Below, one piece after another: positions 17,507 to 26,498 of a stretch of DNA of 64,000 nucleotides. The stretch covers positions 1 through 64,000 of the forward strand of contig BDTM01000128.1 in the NCBI GenBank assembly GCA_002898015.1, given 5' to 3'. The position numbers and the translations under genes are program-made. A model generated the notes under the pieces. It was given only the letters and a program-made list of their open reading frames with translations. It had not been told where the DNA came from and ran no database searches. Within the stretch, counting starts at the first letter, position 1, and each line of letters opens with the position of its first letter. This DNA comes from a bacterium BMS3Bbin03 (GTDB lineage Bacteria > Zhuqueibacterota > JdFR-76 > BMS3Abin05).

Positions 17507-18748
17507 ATGAGAATGGTTATTTTTGAAGATGAGAAGGTTGTGAATTTTGCGCCGCTCACGCTTTTGCGGCCGGTTTACGACCTGCGTTTTGGAATCCTGA
17601 CCCTGAAAGAAAAGCTTTTGAACCTACTGCCGTCCGATACATCCGTTATTCTGCATACACGCGCGTATTTAACAGATCTGGTTCACGAACAAAATCCGAC
17701 ACAAGCCGTAAATGTTCTGCCCGAAGAGCCGTGCCTCTTTATCAATGGCCGGGCATTGGCCACACGTGCGTGGGTAAATGATATTTTACACCGGGAGCCG
17801 GCACGTTACGTGTCGAACGGTGAGCTGGTGGCGGCGTACGTCCCTGCAGATAAAATGAAGGCGCTTCAGCCAAAAATGGGCCGTCTTTTAACGGCAGGCG
17901 ACTTTCCCGATTTGCCCGAAAAGACCGTTGATGCCGCCCTTTTCGCGTACAACTGGGAGCTTGTTTTACAGAACGGTGATGAGATTACCCGTGAATTTCA
18001 GCTTTTCGGAAAAGGGGGGCGGATTCTGGGCAAGGTGTACGACGGGGTCACCATTCTTAACAAAGAGAATGTGTTTATCGATGAAGGCGCTTTTGTGAAA
18101 CCGGGCACCGTTCTGGACGGAGAAGAAGGGCCCATTTACATCGGAAAAGGCGCGAAAATATTGTCGAACGTCACGATTGACGGCCCCACCTTTGTGGGCG
18201 ATAAAAGCCTTGTTAAAACGGGCGCCTATGTGTACGATGGGGTTTCCATCGGTGAGGTCAGTAAGATCGGCGGTGAAGTGGAGGCATCGATTATCCACTC
18301 CTTTTCCAACAAGCAGCACGACGGCTTTTTGGGCCACGCCTACCTGGGACAATGGGTGAACCTGGGTTCGGACACCAACAACAGCGATCTCAAAAACAAT
18401 TACAGCAATGTCAAAGTCTGGGTGAATGGCAAATTTGTCGATTCCGGTTCTCTGTTTGTCGGATTGATGATGGGCGATCACTCGAAAGCCGGGATTGACA
18501 CCATGTTCAATACCGGAACAGTTGTGGGTGTGCTGACAAATGTGTTCGGCGCCGGATTTCCGCCCAAATTCATCCCGTCGTTTTCCTGGGGCGGTGCGGA
18601 CGGATTGGTGGGGCATCAATTAGAAAAAGCGCTTGAAACAGCCAATAAAGTTATGAATCGCCGTCAGCAGCGCGTCACCCCGGCTCTGGAAAAGGCGGTT
18701 CGGGAGGTTTATCGATTAACCGAACCGGAAAGAACTGTCTTAAAATAA
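17507..18748 (+). CDS. GlmU-like putative sugar nucleotidyltransferase / acetyltransferase
   Basis: A 413-residue two-domain protein. The N-terminal half (residues 1-175, VNFAPLTLLRPVYDLRFGI) matches the GlmU_N2-type putative nucleotidyltransferase family seen in Bacteroidota and relatives, and lacks the standard LAAGxGTRM pyrophosphorylase signature. The C-terminal half (about 185-385) is a left-handed parallel beta-helix with hexapeptide-like repeats (VFIDEGAFVKPGTVL, PIYIGKGAKI), as in acyltransferases. It probably makes UDP-GlcNAc from GlcN-1-P or GlcNAc-1-P. GGAGGG precedes the ATG. It lies between anmK and nagB, consistent with routing recycled amino sugars into UDP-GlcNAc. The exact reaction is unproven. 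Confidence 0.8.
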   Translation: MRMVIFEDEKVVNFAPLTLLRPVYDLRFGILTLKEKLLNLLPSDTSVILHTRAYLTDLVHEQNPTQAVNVLPEEPCLFINGRALATRAWVNDILHREPARYVSNGELVAAYVPADKMKALQPKMGRLLTAGDFPDLPEKTVDAALFAYNWELVLQNGDEITREFQLFGKGGRILGKVYDGVTILNKENVFIDEGAFVKPGTVLDGEEGPIYIGKGAKILSNVTIDGPTFVGDKSLVKTGAYVYDGVSIGEVSKIGGEVEASIIHSFSNKQHDGFLGHAYLGQWVNLGSDTNNSDLKNNYSNVKVWVNGKFVDSGSLFVGLMMGDHSKAGIDTMFNTGTVVGVLTNVFGAGFPPKFIPSFSWGGADGLVGHQLEKALETANKVMNRRQQRVTPALEKAVREVYRLTEPERTVLK

Positions 18749-18779
18749 CTAAAACACCAAACCAAAGGAGAATGTCAAC

Positions 18780-19526
18780 ATGCTGGTCATTAAGAAAGAA
18801 ACGTACGACGAAATGAGTGTGGAGGGCGCCAAAATTGTGGCCGCCCTGATTCGAAAAAAACCGAATGCCGTCATCGGTTTTGCAACCGGCAGTACACCCC
18901 TCGGATTGTACAAAGAACTCATTCGACTGCACAAAGAAGAAGGTCTTGATTTTTCAAAAATCACAACTTTTAATTTAGATGAATATGTCGGGCTTCGCCC
19001 GGAACATCCGGAAAGTTACCATTATTTTATGTGGAATAATCTGTTCAAACACGTGAATGCCGATCCGAGACATATCCACATTCCGATGGGAATGGCGGAT
19101 GACATCGACCGGTTCTGTGAGTGGTACGAAGAACAAATCGAAGAGTACGGCGGGATCGATCTGCAGATTTTGGGAATCGGCGCAAACGGACACATCGCGT
19201 TTAATGAGCCCGGGTCATCGCTCGGGTCCCGAACCCGAATTAAAACATTGACGGAGGAAACACGAAAAGACAATGCCCGTTTCTTCAATAACAATATGGA
19301 TGAAGTGCCCAAATACGCCATCACGATGGGCATCGGCACGATCATGGACGCCTGGGAGCTGTTGCTGCTGGCGAGCGGCTCCGGAAAAGCGGATGCCATT
19401 AAAATGACCGTAGAAGGCCCGATCACGGCCATGGTGCCGGCCACAATCGTTCAGATGCACCAGATAGCCACCATCATTGTGGACCGGGAAGCCGGTGCGA
19501 AATTAACAGGCATTTACACCGGTTAG
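18780..19526 (+). CDS. nagB: Glucosamine-6-phosphate deaminase
   Basis: A 248-residue enzyme converting glucosamine-6-phosphate to fructose-6-phosphate and ammonia. Diagnostic segments are the phosphate loop GFATGSTPLGLY (residues 33-44), the NLDEYVGL motif with catalytic Asp67, and LGIGANGHIAFNEPGS with the ring-opening histidine (His138). AAAGGAG lies before the ATG. As last gene of the amino-sugar operon it lets recycled sugars enter glycolysis. A terminator follows directly. Confidence 0.96.
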   Translation: MLVIKKETYDEMSVEGAKIVAALIRKKPNAVIGFATGSTPLGLYKELIRLHKEEGLDFSKITTFNLDEYVGLRPEHPESYHYFMWNNLFKHVNADPRHIHIPMGMADDIDRFCEWYEEQIEEYGGIDLQILGIGANGHIAFNEPGSSLGSRTRIKTLTEETRKDNARFFNNNMDEVPKYAITMGIGTIMDAWELLLLASGSGKADAIKMTVEGPITAMVPATIVQMHQIATIIVDREAGAKLTGIYTG

Positions 19527-19543
19527 TTTTTTATCGAGAGAAT

Positions 19544-19579
19544 AAAAAAAGCGAAGCGGGCAGCCTCTTCGCTTTTTTT
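19544..19579. terminator. Bidirectional terminator between convergent nagB and DUF5658 gene
   Basis: Stem AAAAAAAGCGAAG (19544-19556) and CTTCGCTTTTTTT (19567-19579) with a 10-nt loop. A and T runs on both sides let it act for nagB on the plus strand and for the minus-strand gene ending at 19578. Confidence 0.85.
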
Positions 19580-20057
19580 AAATAAGGCATGTCTGCCAAA
19601 AGAGCAATATTTCGTAAATCACCAGAATTGTGTATGCCCCGGCCATTCCGATAATCACATTTTTCAGGCTTATTTTGCCGTTGAGAAAATAAAAATTCTT
19701 GTGAATCAGCAAAAGGATGACGCTAAAAATCGTCAAAAAATATTTGATGAAAAAAAAGGGGTACGTCCCAAATTTGAGCGTGAGCCGCATGATCGGGTTT
19801 ATTTCCACGGCGCCGTGCTGCAGAAGAACCAGCGTGAAGAACGAATCTGCCACACTTAACAGGACGATCCAGATGACGATCAAAGAAGAACGCAGACTGT
19901 ACCGGTCTACGTAGTAATTGGTTTGTCCATCCGATTGGCGCCGATTGACAACCCGCCTGCCGCACCAGAATCGAAGGTGAAATGGGTTCGTAGCTTTTTT
20001 CCGACGATCGGGAAGGATTCTTTTGGGCTGAGTATACTTACTACTCGATTCCGCCAT
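19578..20057 (-). CDS. DUF5658-like small membrane protein
   Basis: A 159-residue protein. A basic N-terminal region of about 60 residues (KRILPDRRKKATNPFHLRFW) is followed by three to four hydrophobic helices. The segment SVADSFFTLVLLQHGAVEINPIM resembles the DUF5658 family, whose members are small polytopic membrane proteins of unknown role. It is a single gene, convergent with nagB. No function is assigned. Confidence 0.7.
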   Translation of the reverse strand: MAESSSKYTQPKRILPDRRKKATNPFHLRFWCGRRVVNRRQSDGQTNYYVDRYSLRSSLIVIWIVLLSVADSFFTLVLLQHGAVEINPIMRLTLKFGTYPFFFIKYFLTIFSVILLLIHKNFYFLNGKISLKNVIIGMAGAYTILVIYEILLFWQTCLI

Positions 20058-20177
20058 TACTTTCCTTTTTTGAAATTTAAGATCAACAACCCGAATCCCG
20101 GGGGCAATCAGTCATCTGGGTACATAAAAAATTATCGGCAGAGACGGCATATTTATTAGGCCGGATTCTTTAAATTT

Positions 20178-21275
20178 TCAGCCCAGAATCCGGTAATTTT
20201 TAAATCCGAAAATGATCTCTTTAACAATGACGATTAATATGCTGGCTGCGGGCACGGCAATCAGCATTCCGAGAATGCCCATGAGCTGCCCCCCGATCAA
20301 AATGACAACCACCACCAGGAGCGGATGGATTTCAACACTCCTGGCGACCACAATGGGAGAAATGAGTACGTTGTCGATTAATTGAATAATCGTAAAAGCG
20401 ACCGCAATCCAGATGACCGGCGTTAAAGAAGAATTCTGCGTTAGCGAGACGACAATTGCCGGAACAGCGCCCACAATCGGGCCAAAGTAAGGGATCATGT
20501 TCGCAAGTCCTGCAATGCTCCCGATGAAAAAGTAATAATTGATGTCGAGAATATACAGAGCGATAATGGACAACACCCCCACCAGAAAGGCATCAATCAT
20601 TTGGCCGCGAATATAATGTCCCAACTGGCGGTCGGTTTTGTGGATCAGGTTTAGGGACATCTCAAAATACCGGTTGGGTACGGCTTTGATAAGCGCCTTT
20701 TTCATGGCCGGGCCGTCTTTTATCAAGAAAAACGTGATAAAGGGAATAATGGCCAGATCCGAAAGCGCCGAAAAAAGGGAGAGCGCCAGTTTAAAAAGGC
20801 CTTCCTGAAACTGCACAAGCGCCGTGCGTATTTTGTCTATAATGTTTTGCACCGTCTCCGGGCTGCCTAAAAAAGCAAGCTTTTCCCGGAGAAATGTGTC
20901 CCAGTTTGAGAAAACGCCTTTCATGCTTCCGTTTTGCAGATTTTTGCCGATGGCGTTCACCTGACCTGTCAGTTTGGGCAGCAGAATATAAACTCCCCAT
21001 GCCACAAAAATGCCGAGGATCAAAAAAATCAATAATGTGGCAAGCGTCCGGCCCAAACCCTTCGTCTCTAAAAAGGTCACCACCGGATCCAGCAAATAGG
21101 TCAGCAAAGCGGACAAAACAAACAAGATCATTAGTTCTCGAAAATGAACCACCATTTCAATAAGAGCCCAGATAACCGCAACGGATAAAAGGGCCAGCAG
21201 CGCCACATGAGAAAATTTTTTAAGGTCTGTTTTTTCGATCCGGACGGAAAAGACCGGATTGCTGTCCAAAGCCAT
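20178..21275 (-). CDS. AI-2E family transporter (PerM/YdiK-like)
   Basis: A 365-residue membrane protein with the family's layout: two or three N-terminal helices (VALLALLSVAVIWALIEMV), a charged middle region (residues 95-160), and a C-terminal bundle with FFIGSIAGLANMIPYFGPIVGAVPA and a final VVVILIGGQLMGILGMLIAVPAA. The family was named for a proposed autoinducer-2 exporter, but most members have unknown substrates, some acting as Na+/H+ antiporters. Its start lies three bases past the stop of the cyclic-nucleotide-binding gene, so the two are co-transcribed. Confidence 0.88.
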   Translation of the reverse strand: MALDSNPVFSVRIEKTDLKKFSHVALLALLSVAVIWALIEMVVHFRELMILFVLSALLTYLLDPVVTFLETKGLGRTLATLLIFLILGIFVAWGVYILLPKLTGQVNAIGKNLQNGSMKGVFSNWDTFLREKLAFLGSPETVQNIIDKIRTALVQFQEGLFKLALSLFSALSDLAIIPFITFFLIKDGPAMKKALIKAVPNRYFEMSLNLIHKTDRQLGHYIRGQMIDAFLVGVLSIIALYILDINYYFFIGSIAGLANMIPYFGPIVGAVPAIVVSLTQNSSLTPVIWIAVAFTIIQLIDNVLISPIVVARSVEIHPLLVVVVILIGGQLMGILGMLIAVPAASILIVIVKEIIFGFKNYRILG

Positions 21276-21278
21276 AAA

Positions 21279-21791
21279 TTAAGTATTCCCTTTTTGTCTG
21301 CATTCTTCCAGGGCATCATTTGTGAATTTCAGCCGTTCCCCAACCAATTGCGCCAATTTTGACAACATTTTTACGCCGAGTCCCGGCTTTCGTTCAAACA
21401 GCGAAAATAGATCGGGGCGAAAAATGCCGATCAGTTTGCTCGGCTCGAGCGCCACCACCGATGCCGAACGCGGTGTATCATCCAATAGCGCGAGCTCGCC
21501 CAAAAAATCCCCTTCCGAAAGGGTGGCGAACACAATTTCAGGATTTTGAGGATCTTCACCGGCAAACACGGCGACTTTCCCTTTCTGAACGATGTACATC
21601 CCGACGCCGGGTTCACCCTTCCAGAACACAACTTCTCCCTGTTGATACGTGCGTTTGTGACAAATCCGGATGAACTCTTTTAGCTCGCGCCTTGAAAGAC
21701 CCGTAAAGATCGGCACATTTGAAAGAATTTGATACAGATCTTCCGATTGATTTTTAGCCTCTTTAAAAATGTTACTCCAGATCGGATGCAT
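21279..21791 (-). CDS. Cyclic nucleotide-binding domain protein
   Basis: A 170-residue protein consisting essentially of one cNMP-binding domain (about residues 25-145). The phosphate-binding cassette GDFLGELALLDDTPRSASV is well preserved, including the Glu and Arg that usually contact the ligand. No DNA-binding helix-turn-helix follows, so it is not a CRP-type transcription factor. It is probably a cytoplasmic regulator; coupling to the downstream AI-2E transporter gene (three-base gap) suggests it may gate or modulate that protein. This is an inference from gene order only. Confidence 0.85.
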   Translation of the reverse strand: MHPIWSNIFKEAKNQSEDLYQILSNVPIFTGLSRRELKEFIRICHKRTYQQGEVVFWKGEPGVGMYIVQKGKVAVFAGEDPQNPEIVFATLSEGDFLGELALLDDTPRSASVVALEPSKLIGIFRPDLFSLFERKPGLGVKMLSKLAQLVGERLKFTNDALEECRQKGNT

Positions 21792-21969
21792 GGATTATTC
21801 CTGGGTTTTATTTAACGGTATTCAAATAATATCGCAAACTTCGTTCCACAAATATTCAGCCTTTTACGCGGGTGCGTGCTGTCAATCGATCAATCCCCTA
21901 TTTCGATTTTTATCGGCAAAGGCGGAATAAATATAAAATTTTTTGCTCTTTAATTCAATAAAAAAATAC

Positions 21970-21998
21970 TTGATTTGTGACCTGAACATTTGTATACT
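21970..21998 (+). promoter_or_regulatory. Sigma-70 promoter of the dinB-dnaE2 unit
   Basis: TTGATT (21970-21975), 17-bp spacer, TATACT (21993-21998). Transcription would start near 22005, about 90 nt upstream of the preferred dinB start. Confidence 0.65.
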
Positions 21999-22016
21999 AT
22001 AAGGGAACATACATTC
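21984..22016. promoter_or_regulatory. Two LexA/SOS-like half-palindromes over the dinB promoter
   Basis: GAAC-N4-GTAT at 21984-21995 overlaps the -10 element, and GAAC-N4-ATTC at 22005-22016 covers the expected start site. Both approximate the GAAC-N4-GTTC operator of Gram-positive-type LexA with one or two mismatches. Their position is right for SOS repression, but no lexA is present here and the match is imperfect. Confidence 0.4.
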
Positions 22017-22096
22017 ACTATTGCACAGGTCAGACAGCAAATGGCCGGTTGAGCAAATTACGCATAAAAAGGAACGTTTTTATCGAATCGCAGAAA

Positions 22097-23311
22097 ATGA
22101 CCCCCATCATCCTACACATCGATGTCGATGCTTTTTTCGCTTCCGCGGAACAGAGCTTCAATCCGCTGCTGCGGGGAAAGCCCGTGATCGTGGGCGGATT
22201 CCCCGATCAAAGAGGCGTGGTCCACTCCGCCAGTTACGAGGCGCGGGAAAAGGGTGTCCGCACCGGAATGCCGCTCTCGGCAGCACAAAGGCTCTGTCCT
22301 GAAGCCGTCTTTTTGAAGGGTGAATTTCACCATTACAAATATATTGCGGAGCAGTTGTTTAAAATCTACACAACATTCACGCCGCAGGTGGAATTTACAT
22401 CGCTCGACGATGCCTATTTAAACGCAACCGGAACCCTGCGGCTCTGGGGAACCCCGGTCGATCTGGCCCGGGAAATTCAGGAAACCGTCCGGCAGAAGCT
22501 GCACATCCCGGTTTCCATCGGAATCGGCCGTAACAAGCTCATCAGCCGAATGGCGTCTGCGCAGCACAAACCGCGCGGAATCACCTGCGTCCCGTCCGGA
22601 CACGAGCCGGAATTTCTGCATCCTTTACCGGTTTCACAATTGCCGGGCGTGGGACGCGTCACGCAGCGCCTGTTTTACGATCTCGGCATTACGACGATCG
22701 GTGAGCTGGCCCGGTTTCCGGGGGATTTGCTGTACCCGCTTCTCGGAAAGAACGGACAAAAAATCCGGGATTACGCAAACGGATTGGACGGCCGGCCTGT
22801 CCGGCCGGTTCGTATTCCAAAACAACTCAGCCGGGAAACGAGTTTTGAAGAAGATGTGAGTGATCCTTCGGTGGTGTTGGCAGCCCTTCATTATTTAATT
22901 GAACGGCTGGCGAAGAAATTACGCGAAGATCATCTGGTGTGCCGAAAAATGGGGTTGAAGATTCGCAGCTCCGATTTTCAATCGATGTACAAAACGGGAA
23001 CGCTTCCCGAAGCGGTACAGGACGCGTTCCGGTTGGGGGTATTTGCGGAACAGATTTTCAATAGTCTAAAATTACGCCGCACACGCACGCGGTTCGTGCA
23101 GGTGCAGGTATCGGCGCTGGAACCGGAAGCCTGGCAGCAGCAGCTTTTCCAGTGGAATCAGAAACGGCAGACATTGAACCAAAGCATTGACCGCATTCGC
23201 CGGCGCTTCGGTTTTATGGCCATTCTCCCCGCCAACACTCTTTTATTACAATCAAATTACAGGATGGATAGTCATGGGTACATCCTTCATACACCTTCAT
23301 TGTCACAGTAA
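22097..23311 (+). CDS. dinB: Y-family DNA polymerase (Pol IV-like)
   Basis: A 404-residue translesion polymerase. The palm motif HIDVDAFFASAEQ (residues 7-19) supplies Asp9. The second metal-binding motif reads SLDDAYLNATG (residues 102-112), with Asp104-Asp105 where Pol IV normally has Asp-Glu. Helix-hairpin-helix (LPGVGRVTQRLF) and little-finger regions follow. I chose ATG 22097, which puts the palm strand at the usual distance; a TTG at 22049 would add 16 residues. The end overlaps dnaE2 by 38 bp, giving tight coupling. With DnaE2 it forms a mutagenic bypass pair like ImuB-DnaE2, but imuA is absent and the protein looks more DinB-like than ImuB-like. Confidence 0.9.
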   Translation: MTPIILHIDVDAFFASAEQSFNPLLRGKPVIVGGFPDQRGVVHSASYEAREKGVRTGMPLSAAQRLCPEAVFLKGEFHHYKYIAEQLFKIYTTFTPQVEFTSLDDAYLNATGTLRLWGTPVDLAREIQETVRQKLHIPVSIGIGRNKLISRMASAQHKPRGITCVPSGHEPEFLHPLPVSQLPGVGRVTQRLFYDLGITTIGELARFPGDLLYPLLGKNGQKIRDYANGLDGRPVRPVRIPKQLSRETSFEEDVSDPSVVLAALHYLIERLAKKLREDHLVCRKMGLKIRSSDFQSMYKTGTLPEAVQDAFRLGVFAEQIFNSLKLRRTRTRFVQVQVSALEPEAWQQQLFQWNQKRQTLNQSIDRIRRRFGFMAILPANTLLLQSNYRMDSHGYILHTPSLSQ

Positions 23312-26300
23312 TTACAGTTTCCTGGACAGCACGCTTCGTGTGGACGATATTGTGGGGTGGGCGGTGCAAAACCGAATGCCGGCCATTGCGCTCACGGACA
23401 CCAACCGGCTCACCGGCGCGATTGAATTTTACCGGAAGGCAAAGTCAGCCGGAATCCATCCGATTATCGGGGCCGAAATCACCTTGAACGATGGTACTGC
23501 ACCGGTACTTTTGGTACAAAATGAGACAGGTTACCGTAATCTTTCGGAACTTATTACAAAAGGAAACCTGGCGGGCGGTCACAATCAATTCAAGTTAACG
23601 GTGGAAGATCTGGCGCCGCATTCAAAAGGACTCCTGGCGCTTTCCGGCGGGAGACACAGCCGGGTAGTAAAACTCCTGAGGCAGCGAAAGACGGAGGAAG
23701 CGGCGGCCTGCTTTCTGCAGTTGCAGCACATTTTTGAAGGGCGGTTTTACATCGAGCTGCAGAGCCTCGTGCCGGAGGATGATTTACTCAACACACATCT
23801 CACCGTTCTGGCGCGGCGGCTGAAAATTCCGGTGGCTGCCACCAATAATGTCCATCTTTTAAAACCAACCGATTGGGAAATCCGGCGCACGCTGCAGGCC
23901 ATCGGCCAGAACACCACACTTGAAAGGGTTGTCGGCACAGGACACCCGGATCAGTTTTTGAAATCATCCGGGCAAATGGCGCTCCGGTTCCGAAAACATC
24001 CCGCCGCCCTGTTGAACACACGCCTGATTGCTCAGAGCTGCCGGTTTGATTTTTCCCTTGGGAAACCCATTTTCCCGAAAATCGATCTACCGCCGAACGA
24101 AACGCCCTTTGCACGCCTGCAAAAACTGTGTCGCACGGGACTTCGCGCCCGGTACACGAAAATGACACCGGAGATTCAGGACCGGCTAAACCGGGAATTG
24201 ATCACCGTTCGAAAACTGGGGTTTGTGGAATATTTTCTGATCGTCAAAACGATTGTGGATTTTTGCAGAAGAGAGGCCATTCCCTGCACCGGCAGGGGGT
24301 CCGCAGCAGACAGCCTGATTGCCTACACACTGGGAATCACACACGCGGATCCGATCCGATTTAAGCTGTATTTCGAGCGGTTTCTCAACGCCGAACGCGC
24401 GGATCCCCCGGATATTGATCTGGATATCTGCTGGAAAAACCGGGAGCGCGTGCTCCGTTACGTTTATAACAAATTCGGGCACGATAAAACCGCCATGATT
24501 GCCGCGGTGGTCACATTTCAGATGCGGTCGTCCATCCGGGAAATTGCCAAAACAATGGGGCTTCCTGAAGATGAAATCAGCCGTCTCACCAAACGTCTGC
24601 CCCGCCGGCCGGTTGAGGATTTTGAGGCGGTTTTTAAAACAGATCCGGAAATGAGCGGCATTTCGTCCGACCCGTCGACGCTGAAAAAAATCCTGAAGAT
24701 CGCCCGGCGTATTGCCGGTTTTCCGCACCATCTCTCGGTGCACCCCGGGGGAACGATCATCGCCCCGGACCGAATCACCCGTTTCACGCCGCTTGAAATG
24801 GCCGCCGGGGGGCTGGTGATTTCCCAGTACGACATGTACAGTGTTGAAAAGCTGGGGCTGGTGAAAATGGATCTGCTGGGTGTGCGGTCTTTGACGATTA
24901 TTTCCGAAACCGCAAAAGCCATTCAGCGGAACTGTAACCGAACATTCAATGTAAATAGGATTCCCGAAGATGATCCCGGCACACTGAAAATGCTGCGTGA
25001 AGGGAGAGGATTGGGCTGCTTTCAATTGGAGAGCCCCGCCATGCGCGGTTTGCTGCGAAAAATGCAGATCGAAACGCTTGAAGATATCATCGCCGCCATT
25101 TCACTCATTCGGCCCGGACCGGCCGAAGGCGGGATGAAGGATCTGTACATCAGGCGGCGTGCCGGGCTGGAGCCCATCCGGTATCCGCATCCGGCATTAG
25201 AACCCATTTTAAAGGAGACCTGCGGGATTATTTTATACCAGGAACAGGTACTGCTGGTGGCGCAGGCGATCGGGGGACTTTCGCTGGGAGAGGCGGATGT
25301 GCTTCGGAAACTCATGACAAAGTCCCGGACATTGAAAATTGCAGCTCGACTGAGGGATAAATTTCTGGCGGGTGCGCGCCGGAAGGGTGTGGACGCCGTG
25401 ACCGCGCAAACGATATTTGAATGGCTTACCCATTTCGCCTCGTACGGGTTCAACAAGGCGCACAGCGCCACGTACGGCATTTTGGCTTATCAGACCGCCT
25501 TTTTAAAACGTCACTTTCCGAAAGAGTACATGACGGCACTGCTGAACAATCCCGGCGGCTATTATCCCCAATTTGCTCTTGTAGAAGAAGCCCGGCGGCT
25601 GGGAATTCAAATTCTGCATCCGAATGTGACCCGCCCGGCACGGGATTTCAGGATCGAGGAAAAGGGCATTCGTGTGGGATTGGGAAGTGTCTTAAACCTC
25701 AGCCGAAAGACCATCGAGCGGATTTTGCAGGAACGGGCGCAAAAGCCCTTTCAAAATGTGTACGATTTCCTGATTCGGAGCCGGGCCAATCAGGCGGAAG
25801 CGGAGAGTCTCATTCAATGCGGTGCGCTTTCGGATTTCAATTCGAGCGAACCGGAACTTTTATTAATCGCAAAACTCTTTTTCAAAAACAATCGAAATGC
25901 GGCCGTCACAAGAGGCATGAACGCCGCGACCCGGCTGCCGCCCTATTCGGCCTTGCAGAAAGTGGTGAATGAACTGCGTTTCCTGCGTTTTTCCGTGACC
26001 GAACATCCTTTAAGACTTTTGTTGAAGAATCAGGGCATACCGGATTATGTGTCCTCCCGGGAGCTGGAAAAATTTAAAAATCAGCGGGTGACTATCCTGG
26101 GGTGGGGCATCATTAGCCGCAGGGTTGTGACCTCCCAACAGGAATCGATGAAATTCCTCACTTTGGAAGATCCGGACGGCATCATCGAGGTGGTTCTTTT
26201 TCCGGAGATTTACAGGCGCTGCGGGCGGCTTCTGCAAACCCGGGGACCTTTTCAAATTACCGGAGTGGTTCAATCCCGGGTGAAAGGCGAGGCGAATGTG

Positions 26301-26411
26301 ATTGCAGAAAAAATCCGTGTGTTGGAATGGACGCAGGAGACAAACCGACTGCGAAGCGGGCAAACCCGGTCTTTCGGCTCACAGGTGAAGGAGGCGGCCG
26401 GCATGTTTTAA
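23274..26411 (+). CDS. dnaE2: Error-prone DNA polymerase III alpha subunit (DnaE2-like)
   Basis: A 1045-residue C-family polymerase, the usual size for DnaE2 rather than the replicative DnaE. Order: PHP domain (FIHLHCHSNYSFLDST, residues 5-20), palm with GRGSAADSL and catalytic PDIDLD (379-384), fingers (IRPGPAEGG), helix-hairpin-helix region and an OB fold near residues 945-1010 (RVTILGWGIISRR). I chose ATG 23274 with AGGATGG upstream; a longer frame to 23187 would run inside dinB. It is coupled to the Y-family polymerase. In other bacteria this combination carries out damage-induced mutagenic synthesis. Confidence 0.9.
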   Translation: MGTSFIHLHCHSNYSFLDSTLRVDDIVGWAVQNRMPAIALTDTNRLTGAIEFYRKAKSAGIHPIIGAEITLNDGTAPVLLVQNETGYRNLSELITKGNLAGGHNQFKLTVEDLAPHSKGLLALSGGRHSRVVKLLRQRKTEEAAACFLQLQHIFEGRFYIELQSLVPEDDLLNTHLTVLARRLKIPVAATNNVHLLKPTDWEIRRTLQAIGQNTTLERVVGTGHPDQFLKSSGQMALRFRKHPAALLNTRLIAQSCRFDFSLGKPIFPKIDLPPNETPFARLQKLCRTGLRARYTKMTPEIQDRLNRELITVRKLGFVEYFLIVKTIVDFCRREAIPCTGRGSAADSLIAYTLGITHADPIRFKLYFERFLNAERADPPDIDLDICWKNRERVLRYVYNKFGHDKTAMIAAVVTFQMRSSIREIAKTMGLPEDEISRLTKRLPRRPVEDFEAVFKTDPEMSGISSDPSTLKKILKIARRIAGFPHHLSVHPGGTIIAPDRITRFTPLEMAAGGLVISQYDMYSVEKLGLVKMDLLGVRSLTIISETAKAIQRNCNRTFNVNRIPEDDPGTLKMLREGRGLGCFQLESPAMRGLLRKMQIETLEDIIAAISLIRPGPAEGGMKDLYIRRRAGLEPIRYPHPALEPILKETCGIILYQEQVLLVAQAIGGLSLGEADVLRKLMTKSRTLKIAARLRDKFLAGARRKGVDAVTAQTIFEWLTHFASYGFNKAHSATYGILAYQTAFLKRHFPKEYMTALLNNPGGYYPQFALVEEARRLGIQILHPNVTRPARDFRIEEKGIRVGLGSVLNLSRKTIERILQERAQKPFQNVYDFLIRSRANQAEAESLIQCGALSDFNSSEPELLLIAKLFFKNNRNAAVTRGMNAATRLPPYSALQKVVNELRFLRFSVTEHPLRLLLKNQGIPDYVSSRELEKFKNQRVTILGWGIISRRVVTSQQESMKFLTLEDPDGIIEVVLFPEIYRRCGRLLQTRGPFQITGVVQSRVKGEANVIAEKIRVLEWTQETNRLRSGQTRSFGSQVKEAAGMF

Positions 26412-26437
26412 TCGTGTCGTTCAGGTTAACTCTCCCA

Positions 26438-26473
26438 TAAAAAAAGCGGAATCATTCCAACCTATGATTCCGC
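26438..26473 (-). terminator. Terminator after the zinc-ribbon gene
   Basis: Stem GCGGAATCAT (26446-26455) and ATGATTCCGC (26464-26473) with an eight-base loop, followed on the minus strand by seven T residues. It separates this gene from convergent dnaE2. Confidence 0.85.
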
Positions 26474-26498
26474 CATGTGATCATGAGATTTTAAAAAA

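Noticed and set aside
17966..18619. Minus-strand open frame of 217 codons
   Set aside because: Antisense to the beta-helix region of the GlmU-like gene, no recognisable domain or ribosome-binding site.
22049..22096. TTG start adding 16 residues to the Y-family polymerase
   Set aside because: Added residues (SKLRIKRNVFIESQK) precede the normal start of the palm strand and lack support; ATG 22097 fits the family.
24186..25025. Minus-strand open frame of 279 codons inside dnaE2
   Set aside because: It lies wholly opposite a well-supported polymerase with catalytic motifs; composition is that of an antisense shadow.
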